Positions 28,483 to 38,300 of a stretch of 64,000 nt of DNA are shown here, in pieces. The stretch is taken from the NCBI RefSeq assembly GCF_006575665.1, contig NZ_CP041253.1:4777501-4841500 (forward strand). Direction: 5' to 3'. The stretch's first letter is position 1. Every line of letters begins with the position of its first letter. Origin of the DNA: Echinicola soli. Lineage in GTDB: Bacteria > Bacteroidota > Bacteroidia > Cytophagales > Cyclobacteriaceae. Under the pieces are notes generated by a model. The model saw nothing but the letters and a program-made list of their open reading frames with translations, did not search any database and had not been told where the DNA came from. Made by a program: the position numbers and the translations under genes.

Positions 28483-29907
28483 ATGGATTTAAGCAATTAC
28501 CAATGTACGGGGCTTTATGATGAGATGTTTCAGGAAGATGGTTCCTGTAGACCCCATTATCGTCCTTTTGAAAAACTTCTAATCAAGACCCACCCCAAAA
28601 AACTCAAGCAGCTGCAGTTCTCAGCGAACAAGACACAGCTGGCCATGGGTATGACTTTTAATGTCTATCACAATGAAGAAGGACTTGAAAAAATCCTTCA
28701 TCTAGACATCATCCCCAGAATCATCCCAAACACGGAATGGCTCCAGCTGGAAGCGGGTCTGAAACAGCGCATCAATGCTCTGAATCACTTCATTCAGGAC
28801 ATTTACAATGATCAGAACATTCTTAATGATGGCATCGTGCCACGAGATCTTATCGAGAACAGCAAGGACTTCTTGAAACCTTGTATGGGTGTTACACCAC
28901 CAAAGGGAATTTGGTGCCACATAACCGGCACAGACCTGATCCGTGACAAGAACGGGGAGTACTTTGTACTGGAAGACAACCTTCGGTGCCCTTCTGGGGT
29001 TTCCTACATGCTGGAAAGCCGGGAAATCATCAAAAAGGCATTTCCCAATGTTCTGAACAAGTCCGGGGTAATGCCCGTCTCCAACTACCCGGCCCGTCTG
29101 CTGGAAATGCTGCAGCACCTGAGTGACAAGGAAAAACCGGTGGTGGGTGTATTGACCCCCGGGATCTACAATTCTGCCTATTATGAGCATTCGTACCTGG
29201 CCTTGCAGATGGGCGCGGAACTGGTCACTGGTGAAGACCTGATCGTAAAGGACAAAAAAGTTTATATGCAGACCACCAAGGGCTTTGAGCCCATCGATGT
29301 GATCTACCGTAGAATAGACGATACTTTTTTGGATCCGCTCGTTTTTAATCCTGACAGCATGTTAGGGGTCACCGGGATCTTTGAAGCCTTCAAAGCAGGA
29401 AATATCGCCCTGGCCAATGCTCCGGGAACAGGCGTAGCCGATGATAAGGCCGTTTACGCTTATGTGCCCGATATTATCAAGTATTACCTGAATGAGGAGC
29501 CCATCCTGAAAAATGTGCCCACTTACTTGTGCAGAAGACCCGAAGAGCGACAGTACGTGCTGGACCATATCGAAGAGCTAGTGGTAAAAGAAACGAACGC
29601 TGCCGGCGGTTACGGTATGCTGATCGGTCCCAAGGCAACTCCTGAGGAACACGAAAAATTCAGAAAACTCATCACTGACAATCCATCCAACTATATAGCA
29701 CAGCCCACCCTGTCGCTGTCCACCGTCCCCACACTGATCGAAGACACCGTGGAGTGCAGGCACGTGGACCTACGTCCTTATATTCTCTACGGCGATCAAA
29801 TCGACGTAGTGCCAGGGGCACTGTCCAGAGTAGCCTTAAAAAAGGGATCCCTGGTGGTAAACAGTTCACAGGGAGGTGGAAGCAAAGATACTTGGGTACT
29901 TTATTAA
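28483..29907 (+). CDS. Circularly permuted type-2 ATP-grasp protein (Anbu operon)
   Basis: A 474-residue cytosolic protein. The opening YDEMFQEDGSCRPHY and later VLTPGIYNSAYYEHS, PGTGVADDKAVYAYVPD and the terminal VVNSSQGGGSKDTWVL match the circularly permuted ATP-grasp type-2 family. ATP-grasp enzymes join carboxylates to amines or thiols using ATP, so it is predicted to make a peptide or amide bond; the substrate is unknown. It is first of four closely packed genes with alpha-E, Anbu peptidase and transglutaminase, a conserved set. Length is typical. Confidence 0.92.
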   Translation: MDLSNYQCTGLYDEMFQEDGSCRPHYRPFEKLLIKTHPKKLKQLQFSANKTQLAMGMTFNVYHNEEGLEKILHLDIIPRIIPNTEWLQLEAGLKQRINALNHFIQDIYNDQNILNDGIVPRDLIENSKDFLKPCMGVTPPKGIWCHITGTDLIRDKNGEYFVLEDNLRCPSGVSYMLESREIIKKAFPNVLNKSGVMPVSNYPARLLEMLQHLSDKEKPVVGVLTPGIYNSAYYEHSYLALQMGAELVTGEDLIVKDKKVYMQTTKGFEPIDVIYRRIDDTFLDPLVFNPDSMLGVTGIFEAFKAGNIALANAPGTGVADDKAVYAYVPDIIKYYLNEEPILKNVPTYLCRRPEERQYVLDHIEELVVKETNAAGGYGMLIGPKATPEEHEKFRKLITDNPSNYIAQPTLSLSTVPTLIEDTVECRHVDLRPYILYGDQIDVVPGALSRVALKKGSLVVNSSQGGGSKDTWVLY

Positions 29908-29917
29908 AAAATCTACT

Positions 29918-30892
29918 ATGTTAAGTCGCGTTGCAAATTCTATTTACTGGCTGGGAAGATACCTGGAGCGGGCGGAAAATTATGCCCGTTTTATTGATGT
30001 TAACTTTAACCTTATGCTTGACTTGCCTCCCGGGATGAAAGCCCAATGGGAGCCACTGATTCTGGCCACGGGTGACTTGGAACTCTACTCCAAAACACAT
30101 GAGGACTTTGACAGGCGGTCGGTGATCCACTTTATGACACTGGACAAATCCAACCCCAATTCCATCCTTAGTACGGTCACCTATGCGCGGGAAAATGCCC
30201 GTATCATCCGTGAAAACCTCAGTAAGGAAACCTGGGAAAAGATCAATGAACTCTACCATGTTCTGAACCAGACCACTGAACGGAAAATATGGGACAAAAA
30301 AGATCCCAGAAGCTTCTTTGAACACATCAAGCACAGCACCCAATTACTCTATGGACTGGCAGACAGTACCGTGGCACGGACAGAAGGCTGGTATTTCAGA
30401 ACGCTGGGAATGTACCTCGAAAGGGCGGACAAGACCAGCCGGATACTGGATGTCAAGTATCATATGCTGCTTCCCACCCCACAGGAAGTGGGAAGCCCCT
30501 TGGATTTTCTCCATTGGACTGCACTGCTGAAATCCGTCTCCGCATTCAATACCTATCGCCGTATGTACGGCATCATCGATGCAGGCGGGGTCCTTGAATT
30601 CCTAATATTCAACAGACAGTTTCCCCGCTCTGTTTACTTCTGCCTCAAAGAAGCGGAAGACTGTCTACACATGATTTCAGATTCCAAAACCCACGAATTT
30701 AAAAACGGTGCCGAAAAAGAACTGGGTGCATTACGATCAAAACTGGCATTTAGTGATATTAACGATATCATCAATGGTGGTCTGCATGAATCCATCGATG
30801 AAATTCAACAAAAAATAAATATAATTTCAACAGAAATTCAGTTAAATTTCTTCCAGATAAGACAAACGCCCTTTACTCAAAACCAACAATAA
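29918..30892 (+). CDS. Alpha-E domain protein (Anbu operon)
   Basis: A 324-residue all-helical protein starting MLSRVANSIYWLGRYLERAE, the hallmark of the alpha-E family. The ATG at 29918 is chosen over a longer open frame because the family starts here and it leaves a 10-base gap after the ATP-grasp stop. Alpha-E proteins accompany circularly permuted ATP-grasp proteins and are proposed partners in amide or peptide formation; the reaction is not established. Other recognisable parts are TLGMYLERADKTSRILD and ILEFLIFNR-like helices. It ends 2 bases before the Anbu peptidase. Confidence 0.93.
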   Translation: MLSRVANSIYWLGRYLERAENYARFIDVNFNLMLDLPPGMKAQWEPLILATGDLELYSKTHEDFDRRSVIHFMTLDKSNPNSILSTVTYARENARIIRENLSKETWEKINELYHVLNQTTERKIWDKKDPRSFFEHIKHSTQLLYGLADSTVARTEGWYFRTLGMYLERADKTSRILDVKYHMLLPTPQEVGSPLDFLHWTALLKSVSAFNTYRRMYGIIDAGGVLEFLIFNRQFPRSVYFCLKEAEDCLHMISDSKTHEFKNGAEKELGALRSKLAFSDINDIINGGLHESIDEIQQKINIISTEIQLNFFQIRQTPFTQNQQ

Positions 30893-30894
30893 GA

Positions 30895-31638
30895 ATGACC
30901 TTTTGCTTAGGTATAAAAACGAAACATGGAATCGTGGGACTTTCTGACACCCGCATCACCTCTGGAAATGAAACCACTACGTCTAAAAAAGTATATGTAG
31001 TCAACAAGAACAAACATACTTTCTTCGTGATGACTTCCGGTCTTCGATCGGTACGTGACAAGGCCATCACTTACTTTACTGAAGTCATCGAGCAGCAGGA
31101 TGATAAGTTCAACAAGCTCTATAAAACCGTGAATGAGCTGGGCAACCAAATAAAACGGGTAGCAAAAGAGGACAAAGAATACCTGGAAAATTCTGGACTT
31201 GACTTTAACCTTCACGCTATCATCGGTGGCCAGCTTCAGGACGACGCAGAACCAATGCTATACCTACTCTATCCGCAAGGAAACTGGATAGAGATCAAAA
31301 GCGGTACCCCTTTTGTGATCATAGGTAATACAGGCTTTGGCAACCCTGTGCTGCGCAGATCGATCACGTATGATGAGAGCCTGGAATTTGCAATGAAAAG
31401 TGCCTTTCTGGCTTTCGATGCTACCAGAATATCCGCTAATGATGTGGACTTCCCCATTGATACGGTAACATTAGAAAACCATGGGTTTTATATCAAAGAA
31501 CACCGCTTCGAACAAAATGAACTGATACATATCTCAGAATTCTGGAATAGCAGGCTAAAAAACGCTGTTTCCGAGCTCCCTGCTGACGTGTTAAACCAAG
31601 CCTTTCAGGCTAACGAATACCCAATAGATGAACACTGA
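30895..31638 (+). CDS. Anbu, proteasome-like Ntn-hydrolase peptidase
   Basis: A 247-residue protein of the Anbu (ancestral beta-subunit) family, related to proteasome beta subunits and HslV. It starts Met-Thr-Phe-Cys: removal of the initiator Met exposes Thr2 as the N-terminal nucleophile with no propeptide, as in other Anbu proteins. Asp18 in LSDTR and Lys31/Lys32 in TSKKV supply the other expected active-site residues. Further family landmarks are IGNTGFGNPVLRR and FPIDTVTLE. It is third of four genes; its stop overlaps the transglutaminase start by 11 bases. The natural substrate of Anbu is unknown. Confidence 0.93.
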   Translation: MTFCLGIKTKHGIVGLSDTRITSGNETTTSKKVYVVNKNKHTFFVMTSGLRSVRDKAITYFTEVIEQQDDKFNKLYKTVNELGNQIKRVAKEDKEYLENSGLDFNLHAIIGGQLQDDAEPMLYLLYPQGNWIEIKSGTPFVIIGNTGFGNPVLRRSITYDESLEFAMKSAFLAFDATRISANDVDFPIDTVTLENHGFYIKEHRFEQNELIHISEFWNSRLKNAVSELPADVLNQAFQANEYPIDEH

Positions 31639-32491
31639 AAAGCGTCTGCAAATCCATCATAAGACCTGTTACACGTATGGAGGAAAGGTAAAACTCAATC
31701 CACAGAAGATTTTACTTTCTCCTTCGATCAGGAGGTACTTTCAGGTACATTCAGTAAACACCAGTTTTTCGCCAACCCCAGAGGGAATAAATCAGCGGCT
31801 GGATATGGAAGGAAATTTGTTTCAGCAGGTCTGGTTTGATCAGGAAGTGGAAAAATTTGAGATCAACACCCAAATGGAACTGACTGTTTTTCCCGTAAAT
31901 CCTTTTGAATTTATCATCGATAAGAGTTTTGAAAACCGAAATGAAGCAGGCGAATTAACCTTTTGCTATGATGAGGAAAAGCGATTTTACCTGCATCCGT
32001 TTTTAGCCAATGCCACCACTACCAACATCAGTGACCTTGCCCACCAGTTCAAGCGAGACAGTATAAATGCGGTAGATTTTCTCGTAAAAATCACTGCCCA
32101 TATTCATGGCTTGTGCAGCCATATCATCCGAGAGGATCCGGGGATCTGGCCCTCTGAAAAGACGCTTTCAGAAAAGCAAGGTTCTTGCCGCGACTTGGCA
32201 TGGCTCCTTATCTCCATTCTCAGAGGAGAAGGAATCGCCAGCAGGTTTGTCAGTGGCTATGCCTACAACCCCGATCTTGAAGAAAATCACGAGCTACACG
32301 CTTGGGTAGAAGCATATTGCCCAGGTGCCGGGTGGATCGGGCTTGACCCAAGCTTAGGACTACTGACTGGCGTGGGCTATATCCCATTGGCTGCCAGTTA
32401 TCTCCCACACCTGACCTTACCAGTAAATGGTTCCTATGTCGGCAACTTTTCTTCAACCCTAGAAAGTAGTGTCGAGATAAAAGAGATTTAG
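31628..32491 (+). CDS. Transglutaminase-like cysteine protease (Anbu operon)
   Basis: A 287-residue protein with a bacterial transglutaminase N-terminal beta domain (about 5-85) and a transglutaminase-like papain-fold domain. The catalytic triad is visible as Cys187 (GSCRDLAWLL), His224 (HELHAWVE) and Asp240 (WIGLDPS). No signal peptide is seen, so it acts in the cytosol with its operon partners. Members of this class may cleave or form amide bonds; with ATP-grasp, alpha-E and Anbu it probably processes a peptide-like product. The start overlaps Anbu by 11 bases; it ends with TAG. Confidence 0.93.
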   Translation: MNTEKRLQIHHKTCYTYGGKVKLNPQKILLSPSIRRYFQVHSVNTSFSPTPEGINQRLDMEGNLFQQVWFDQEVEKFEINTQMELTVFPVNPFEFIIDKSFENRNEAGELTFCYDEEKRFYLHPFLANATTTNISDLAHQFKRDSINAVDFLVKITAHIHGLCSHIIREDPGIWPSEKTLSEKQGSCRDLAWLLISILRGEGIASRFVSGYAYNPDLEENHELHAWVEAYCPGAGWIGLDPSLGLLTGVGYIPLAASYLPHLTLPVNGSYVGNFSSTLESSVEIKEI

Positions 32492-32570
32492 CAGGAAAAG
32501 GAGCTGATAATGTCATTATTCAGTATGTAGTGGGGCAGAAACATGCTAATGCTATCACCTTTTAAAGCTC

Positions 32571-33242
32571 CTAACTCACAAATACGAAAAACATTCGAAG
32601 GATATCTTTGTGCTTCTCCAACATACCATGCAGGCTGTCCAGCGTTCTATAAAGTAATTTTCGGGCAGATTTAACCTGGGAAAACTCCATGATATGGGCA
32701 ATTTCCTTATATGAAAGCCCTTCGAAAAAATACAGGGCCAAAATCTCCCGCTGTCTTACGGGAAGTCGATTACAAGCCTCCTCCAGGATTTTTCGTTGGT
32801 CCACGGTGAATTGGGTGCTAATGGAATGGTAATCAGGATCCACACGCAGTTGAAACCCATGTGTTTTCTCAAAATCGTCACCCAGCACCACGCGTTTTCG
32901 CTGCTTGATCAATCGTAAAAGCCTTCTTCTAAAGCTACTAAAAAGGTAATATTTTATAGATTGGGCCATTCCCAGTTTGTGCTTACTCCTAATAACCTGG
33001 TAAAACACATCTTGGACGGCATCATTGATGATTTCGGTGTCTTTGGTAAACTGTCTCCCATAGTTAAAAAGTTTATGGGCATATTGCTCAAAAATCTTCG
33101 CCAGTGCCGAATCACTTCCCTGCAGAAAAGCCACCCACAGTGCGGACTCAGAAGATTTATCCTCAATGGTTTCACCCATTGGATGCTTATTAGAAGCTGC
33201 AAGAGCTTCCTTCATTGGTTTTATGGATTCGGAAAGGGTCAT
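32571..33242 (-). CDS. ECF RNA polymerase sigma-70 factor
   Basis: A 223-residue ECF sigma factor. The longest open frame starts with TTG at 33272; the ATG at 33242 is preferred. A 50-residue N-terminal extension precedes region 2 (LAKIFEQYAHKLFNYGRQFT then INDAVQDVFYQVIRSK), and region 4 carries RLPVRQREILALYFFEGLSY followed by the helix-turn-helix KEIAHIMEFSQVKSARKLLY. It points toward the Anbu operon end (convergent) and is divergent from another ECF sigma gene 273 bases away. No FecR is adjacent on its side. Confidence 0.9.
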   Translation of the reverse strand: MTLSESIKPMKEALAASNKHPMGETIEDKSSESALWVAFLQGSDSALAKIFEQYAHKLFNYGRQFTKDTEIINDAVQDVFYQVIRSKHKLGMAQSIKYYLFSSFRRRLLRLIKQRKRVVLGDDFEKTHGFQLRVDPDYHSISTQFTVDQRKILEEACNRLPVRQREILALYFFEGLSYKEIAHIMEFSQVKSARKLLYRTLDSLHGMLEKHKDILRMFFVFVS

Positions 33243-33466
33243 TTTGGGTATCTTGGTTATTAGTGGCAACAAGGTGTCTTCTTCTCTAATTGCCCTACCA
33301 TTTTATCAAATATAAGAATTCTGTCATTAACAACAAAATAACTAAACCATTTTAGCAACACACTAAAAGCATATTTATCGTTATAAATAGTATTTCAAGT
33401 CTAGCCACTGAAATTTAAAAAAATCAGTAAATTGTCAGATTACTTAACTTTTTCTTAATTGAAAAA

Positions 33467-33499
33467 TTGAATAATGAGAGATTCTTAGCTCTACTTTTG
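33467..33499 (+). promoter_or_regulatory. Candidate Bacteroidetes-type promoter of the ECF sigma gene
   Basis: TTG at 33467-33469 and TACTTTTG at 33492-33499 match the Bacteroidetes -33 (TTG) and -7 (TAnnTTTG) elements with a 22-base spacer, slightly long. The ATG follows 16 bases after the -7 box. Confidence 0.4.
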
Positions 33500-33515
33500 G
33501 AATAAATAACTTCCC

Positions 33516-34097
33516 ATGGCAAACAGCAGGTCAAGTGATACCGAACTTTTACGATTGATGGCATCACATAATGATCAAAGGGCTTTTAATACCATCTTTG
33601 ATCATTATTGGGATGAGCTATACCATCTTGCTATTATGAAGTCCAAATGCCCCGATTTGGCACAGGACCTGACCCAGGAGGTTTTTATCAACCTTTGGAA
33701 ATATAGAAAGACCATCCAGGTTAAATCTACATTCAGTGCTTACCTGGCCACTATGCTCAAATACGGTTTCTTTAAACACTTGGCAAAACAAGGTAAGGAA
33801 AGCACAAAGGGTGATTTTTTGGAAGAACCGTACCATGAAGAACATGGCTTTTCGATCATGGAATTTAATGAGCTTTATCATAAAATTAGTAAAATCACCA
33901 CCTCCCTTCCTCCACGGTGCAAGGCAATTTTTGAAATGAGCAGCTTCCAGCAAATGTCAGTGGAGGAAATTGCCACTAACTTCAAGATCTCCACTTCCAC
34001 CGTCCGTAACCAACTGGCAAGAGCCCGTGAAGTGTTTAGAGAACAACTGACAGAAGATGTCACTTTGATTGTCCTGCTGGCCATCTTCTTTCATTAG
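33516..34097 (+). CDS. ECF RNA polymerase sigma-70 factor paired with FecR/SusCD
   Basis: A 193-residue ECF sigma factor. Region 2 reads NTIFDHYWDELYHLAIMKSK then LAQDLTQEVFINLWKYRK; region 4 reads PPRCKAIFEMSSFQQMSVEE with helix-turn-helix IATNFKISTSTVRNQLARAR. It ends in a hydrophobic tail (VTLIVLLAIFFH). It heads the order sigma, FecR, SusC, SusD, EEP hydrolase on the plus strand, so it should drive the SusCD operon when FecR releases or activates it in response to substrate seen by the SusC STN domain. Confidence 0.94.
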   Translation: MANSRSSDTELLRLMASHNDQRAFNTIFDHYWDELYHLAIMKSKCPDLAQDLTQEVFINLWKYRKTIQVKSTFSAYLATMLKYGFFKHLAKQGKESTKGDFLEEPYHEEHGFSIMEFNELYHKISKITTSLPPRCKAIFEMSSFQQMSVEEIATNFKISTSTVRNQLARAREVFREQLTEDVTLIVLLAIFFH

Positions 34098-34208
34098 GTT
34101 CTGTTACCAAAACATTAAGCACGCATCGGTATCATTAATAATTTCATAACCATTTTCCCGTAGATGCTACGGTCTCCTTTTGACTCATAAAAGTGAAAAG
34201 GAGAAATT

Positions 34209-35189
34209 ATGACCGTTCACCAATACTGGAAAAAACTCATTGATAAACTCTTCAGCAAAACCATTGAAGCGGATGAACTGCAAGAGCTGAACCAATGGTA
34301 TGATGAAAAACAAAAGGATGCACCTTCCCTAACGGAGGCCGAGCTGGTGGAGCGAAAACAAAAAGCCTGGAAATACATCCAGACAAATACATCCATTAAG
34401 AAAACAGATCATTCACCGAACAGGCGCTGGATCACATGGTCTGGTAGCATAAAAATAGCCGCCAGCTTGTTTGTGGCCACGATCATAGGCTTACAGTATT
34501 GGGCACAGGACGAGGAAATTATTCCCCCAGCTAAAACGATCACGGTCACCAATAAACGGGGACAAGTCAGTAGCTTCATCCTTCCTGACAGTTCTAAGGT
34601 TTGGCTAAGCACAGGCTCTACCTTTTCGTATCCAGAGCGGTTCGACAGCATTCGAAATGTCGAGCTTATCGGAGAAGCTTATTTTGAAGTCAAAAGAAAT
34701 CCTGCCAAACCATTTGTAGTTCAGTCAGCGGGGCTAAGGACGACAGTACTAGGAACCTCTTTTAACATCAGTGCCTATCCAGAGGAAAGCCCAAGTGTTT
34801 CAGTGCTCACCGGAAAAGTACAGGTAGCTGAAAATCATACCAATGGCCGAAAAATAAATTTGATCAAAAACCAGCAAACCCACTGGGAGATCGAAAAGGG
34901 CTTCACTCCCGCCCTGCCTTTTATTCCTGAAGCTGTTTTGAAATGGCAAAAAGGCATTTTGATTTTCGAAAATGCCTCCTTGGAAGAAGTAGTCAATGAA
35001 TTTTCCAAGTGGTTTAACACCGACATCAAGCTTCATGGTGCCATGGACAGTTCCTGTAAGTTTACAGGTGAATTTAAAAACACGTCCCTGAAAAATGCTC
35101 TGGAAATCATCCAATATGCATTAAAAATCAACTATACCCTTAATGAAAATGAAGTAATCATCACTGCACATAATTGCATAAGGCAATAA
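34209..35189 (+). CDS. FecR family anti-sigma/sigma-regulator
   Basis: A 326-residue inner-membrane protein: cytoplasmic N-terminal part (1-78), one membrane segment (about 80-98, IKIAASLFVATIIGLQYW), periplasmic FecR domain (about 110-210; LPDSSKVWLSTGSTFSYPER and VLGTSFNISAYPEE) and a C-terminal STN-interacting domain (about 240-320; FENASLEEVVNEFSKWFNTD). It lies between its ECF sigma factor (111 bases upstream) and SusC, and should relay substrate binding at the outer membrane to the sigma factor. A stem-loop directly follows the stop. Confidence 0.94.
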   Translation: MTVHQYWKKLIDKLFSKTIEADELQELNQWYDEKQKDAPSLTEAELVERKQKAWKYIQTNTSIKKTDHSPNRRWITWSGSIKIAASLFVATIIGLQYWAQDEEIIPPAKTITVTNKRGQVSSFILPDSSKVWLSTGSTFSYPERFDSIRNVELIGEAYFEVKRNPAKPFVVQSAGLRTTVLGTSFNISAYPEESPSVSVLTGKVQVAENHTNGRKINLIKNQQTHWEIEKGFTPALPFIPEAVLKWQKGILIFENASLEEVVNEFSKWFNTDIKLHGAMDSSCKFTGEFKNTSLKNALEIIQYALKINYTLNENEVIITAHNCIRQ

Positions 35190-35193
35190 AAAA

Positions 35194-35222
35194 ATCCGGT
35201 GAAATTAGCCCTTTCACCGGAT
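35194..35222 (+). promoter_or_regulatory. Intercistronic stem-loop between fecR and susC
   Basis: An 11-bp perfect stem (ATCCGGTGAAA 35194-35204 with TTTCACCGGAT 35212-35222) begins 4 bases after the FecR stop and 85 bases before the SusC ATG. There is an A-tract before it but no T-tract after it, so it is better read as a processing, attenuation or leader hairpin than as a full terminator. It may set the expression step between regulator and transporter. Confidence 0.6.
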
Positions 35223-35306
35223 CTAAAAGATCAATTTAGTTATCCCTGTTGCTTCCATCTTCGACCATGTAGCAGCAAGGATGTAAACCTTTTATTCATC
35301 AAAATT

Positions 35307-38300
35307 ATGAAAAAAAAACTACTTCGCATTGTTTTGAAGTCAACAGCGAACTTATTAATCATCGGTACCCTCATGTATTGCCTCAGCAATTTTGCTTTGG
35401 CCCACGAGACCAAGGCCCAGCACATGGGCGAAACGCGAATCGAGCTTTCCACCAGCAAGATGGAGCTTTGGCAATTCTTCTCCCAAGTAGAAGCCCAAAG
35501 TAGTTTCAGGTTCCACTATAATGCCTTCTTGTCAGATGTGGAGACCATGGTGTCGTTAAGTGGCTCATCAGACTTGGAAACCCTGCTTTATGAAGTCGCC
35601 AAACAAACTGACCTCAGTTTTAAGCAAGTCAATGAAGATATTGCTGTAAGAAAATTGAGAAAAAGTAAGGAGAGTAAGGCAGTGGTCGTGAACATTGAGA
35701 TATCAGGAACCGTGACCGATGTGGATACTGGAGAACCCATCGTCGGCGCATCGGTCTTCATCGAGGGTTCTGGTATTGGAATAGCCACTGACTTGGATGG
35801 TAACTGGACCTTGGATATTCCAGAAGACCTAATGGGAAAAACCATCACAGCCAGTTACCTGAGCTATCAAACGGCCACTGCCACCATCGGCCAAGCATCA
35901 ATCAATTTCAGCCTAAAATCCAATGAGCTTGACGAAATCGTGGTCGTGGGCTATGGCACCCAGAAAAAAGTAAACCTCACAGGCGCTGTGGACCAAGTCA
36001 CTGGAGAGGTATTCGAAAACCGGCCCGTTCCCAACATTGCCCAAGGGCTACAGGGAGCAATTCCGAACTTGAACATCAACATCCAAGATGGAAAACCTAC
36101 CCAATCACCGTCCTTTAACATTCGTGGAACGACCTCCATCGGCCAAGGCGGCAATGCGTTGGTGCTGATCGATGGTGTAGAAGGCGATCCATCCATGATC
36201 AACCCTTCGGATATTGAGAGCATTTCCGTTCTTAAGGATGCTTCGGCCTCTTCTATTTATGGTGCCAGAGGTGCTTTTGGGGTGATCCTCATCACCACCA
36301 AATCTCCCTCCAAGGACAAGATGTCCCTTTCCTACACCACCAACTGGTCCATTAAGTCCCCCACGGTAGTTCCTGATCTGGTTACCGACGGCTATACCTG
36401 GGCCAGCATGTTCAACGAAGCGTGGACGGCATGGAACGATTACTCACAAACACCCCAAAATGCCAATAAAACGCTTCCTTTCTCACAGGAATATTTAGCG
36501 GAATTAAAGCGAAGATCTGAAGACCCAAGCTTACCAGATATCGAAACCGGGCCAAATGGTGAATATATCTACTATGGCAGCACGGATTATTACGGAGAAT
36601 TGTACAAAAAGAGCCTCTTGGCCATGGAACATAACCTTTCCCTTTCCGGCAGCAATGGTAAAACGGGTTATTACATCACGGGAAGGTACTTTGACCAAGA
36701 AGGTCTGTTCCGCTACAATGCTGATGATTTCAAAATGTACAATTTCAGGGCAAAAGGTTCTTTGGAAATGACCGACTGGCTGACTGTAGAGAATAATACC
36801 GAGTATTCCTTCAGGCAATATCACAACCCGCTTAACGTCGGCGAAGGCGGAAGTATCTGGCGGAACATTGCTGATGAAGGCCATCCTTTAGCTCCTATGC
36901 TAAATCCTGACGGTACACTCTCCTATTCTGCAGCTTACACCATTGGGGATTATTACTATGGTAAAAATGGTATTGACACTGAGCGAAGCATCATCAAAAA
37001 CATCACTAGCTTCAATTCCCAGTTCTTTGACAATACCTTCCGTGTTCGGGGAAATTTCACTTTCCAAGATATCCAAAACGACGAACAGCGAATCCGGGTG
37101 CCAGTACCTTACAGCAGAAGTGAAGGGGTCATTGAATATGTCGGCACCAACACCAACGACATCCGAAACCAACGTGCGGAAACACGCTATATGGCCACCA
37201 ACATCTATGCTGAATACGAGCCAAAACTGCAAGGGCTACACAGTGTAAAAGGCTTGGTAGGCTATAACTTCGAGACCTCTACTTATAACAGCCTCACGGC
37301 CCAAAGAAACGGTCTAATCTACGAAGACGCCCAAGATATCAACCTTGCCCTTGGCCAATCCATCACCACCAACGGTGGCTGGGACAGATGGGATATCCAA
37401 GGAGGTTTCTTCAGGGTTAACTATAATTATGCAGGCAAGTACCTTTTGGAAGTAAACGGCCGTTATGATGGCTCTTCCAAATTTCCCGAGGATCAGCGTT
37501 ATGCCTTCTTTCCTTCCTTCTCAGCAGGCTGGAGGGTATCTGACGAATCTTTCTTCAATGTACCTGAAACCGCAATTTCAGATTTTAAGATTCGTGGTTC
37601 CTATGGTTCACTAGGAAATGGCAATATCAATTCTTACGCCTTCCAAGAGTTGTTTTCAATCTCCCAATCGGGCAGAGTACTCAATGGCGTCAAGCCGCAA
37701 TACACTAATCAGCCCGGTGTACTCCCCGATGGCTTGACCTGGGAAACCTCCACTACTGCTAATATCGGTATCGACTTGGGCATGTTAAGTAACCGTTTGA
37801 CATTTACGGGTGACGCCTACATTAGAAATACCACGGACATGTTTACGGTGGGCAAGTCCTTGCCTGCAGTGTTTGGAACAGTGGTACCAAAAGGAAATTA
37901 CGCTGACTTGCGCACTAAAGGGTGGGAATTTGTCATTGCATGGAGGGATCAAATCAATGTTGCCTCCAAACCCCTTAATTACAACGTGAAGTTCTTTATG
38001 GCGGATTATAACTCCACTATCACCAAATATAATAATGAAAACAAACAGCTCACCGACTATTATGAAGGCATGAAAGTAGGTGAAATTTGGGGGTATGTCA
38101 CCGAAGGACTGTTTGAATCCATGGAAGACATCAATTCCCATGCTGACCAAAACTATATTCAATCCTCCACAAGCCGAACCACACTGCCAGGGGACATTAA
38201 ATTCCAAGACCTGAACAATGACGGTGTGATCAACAAGGGCCTTAACACCGTAGCCAATCCCGGCGACCAAAAAATCATCGGTAACTCCGCTCCTCGCTAC

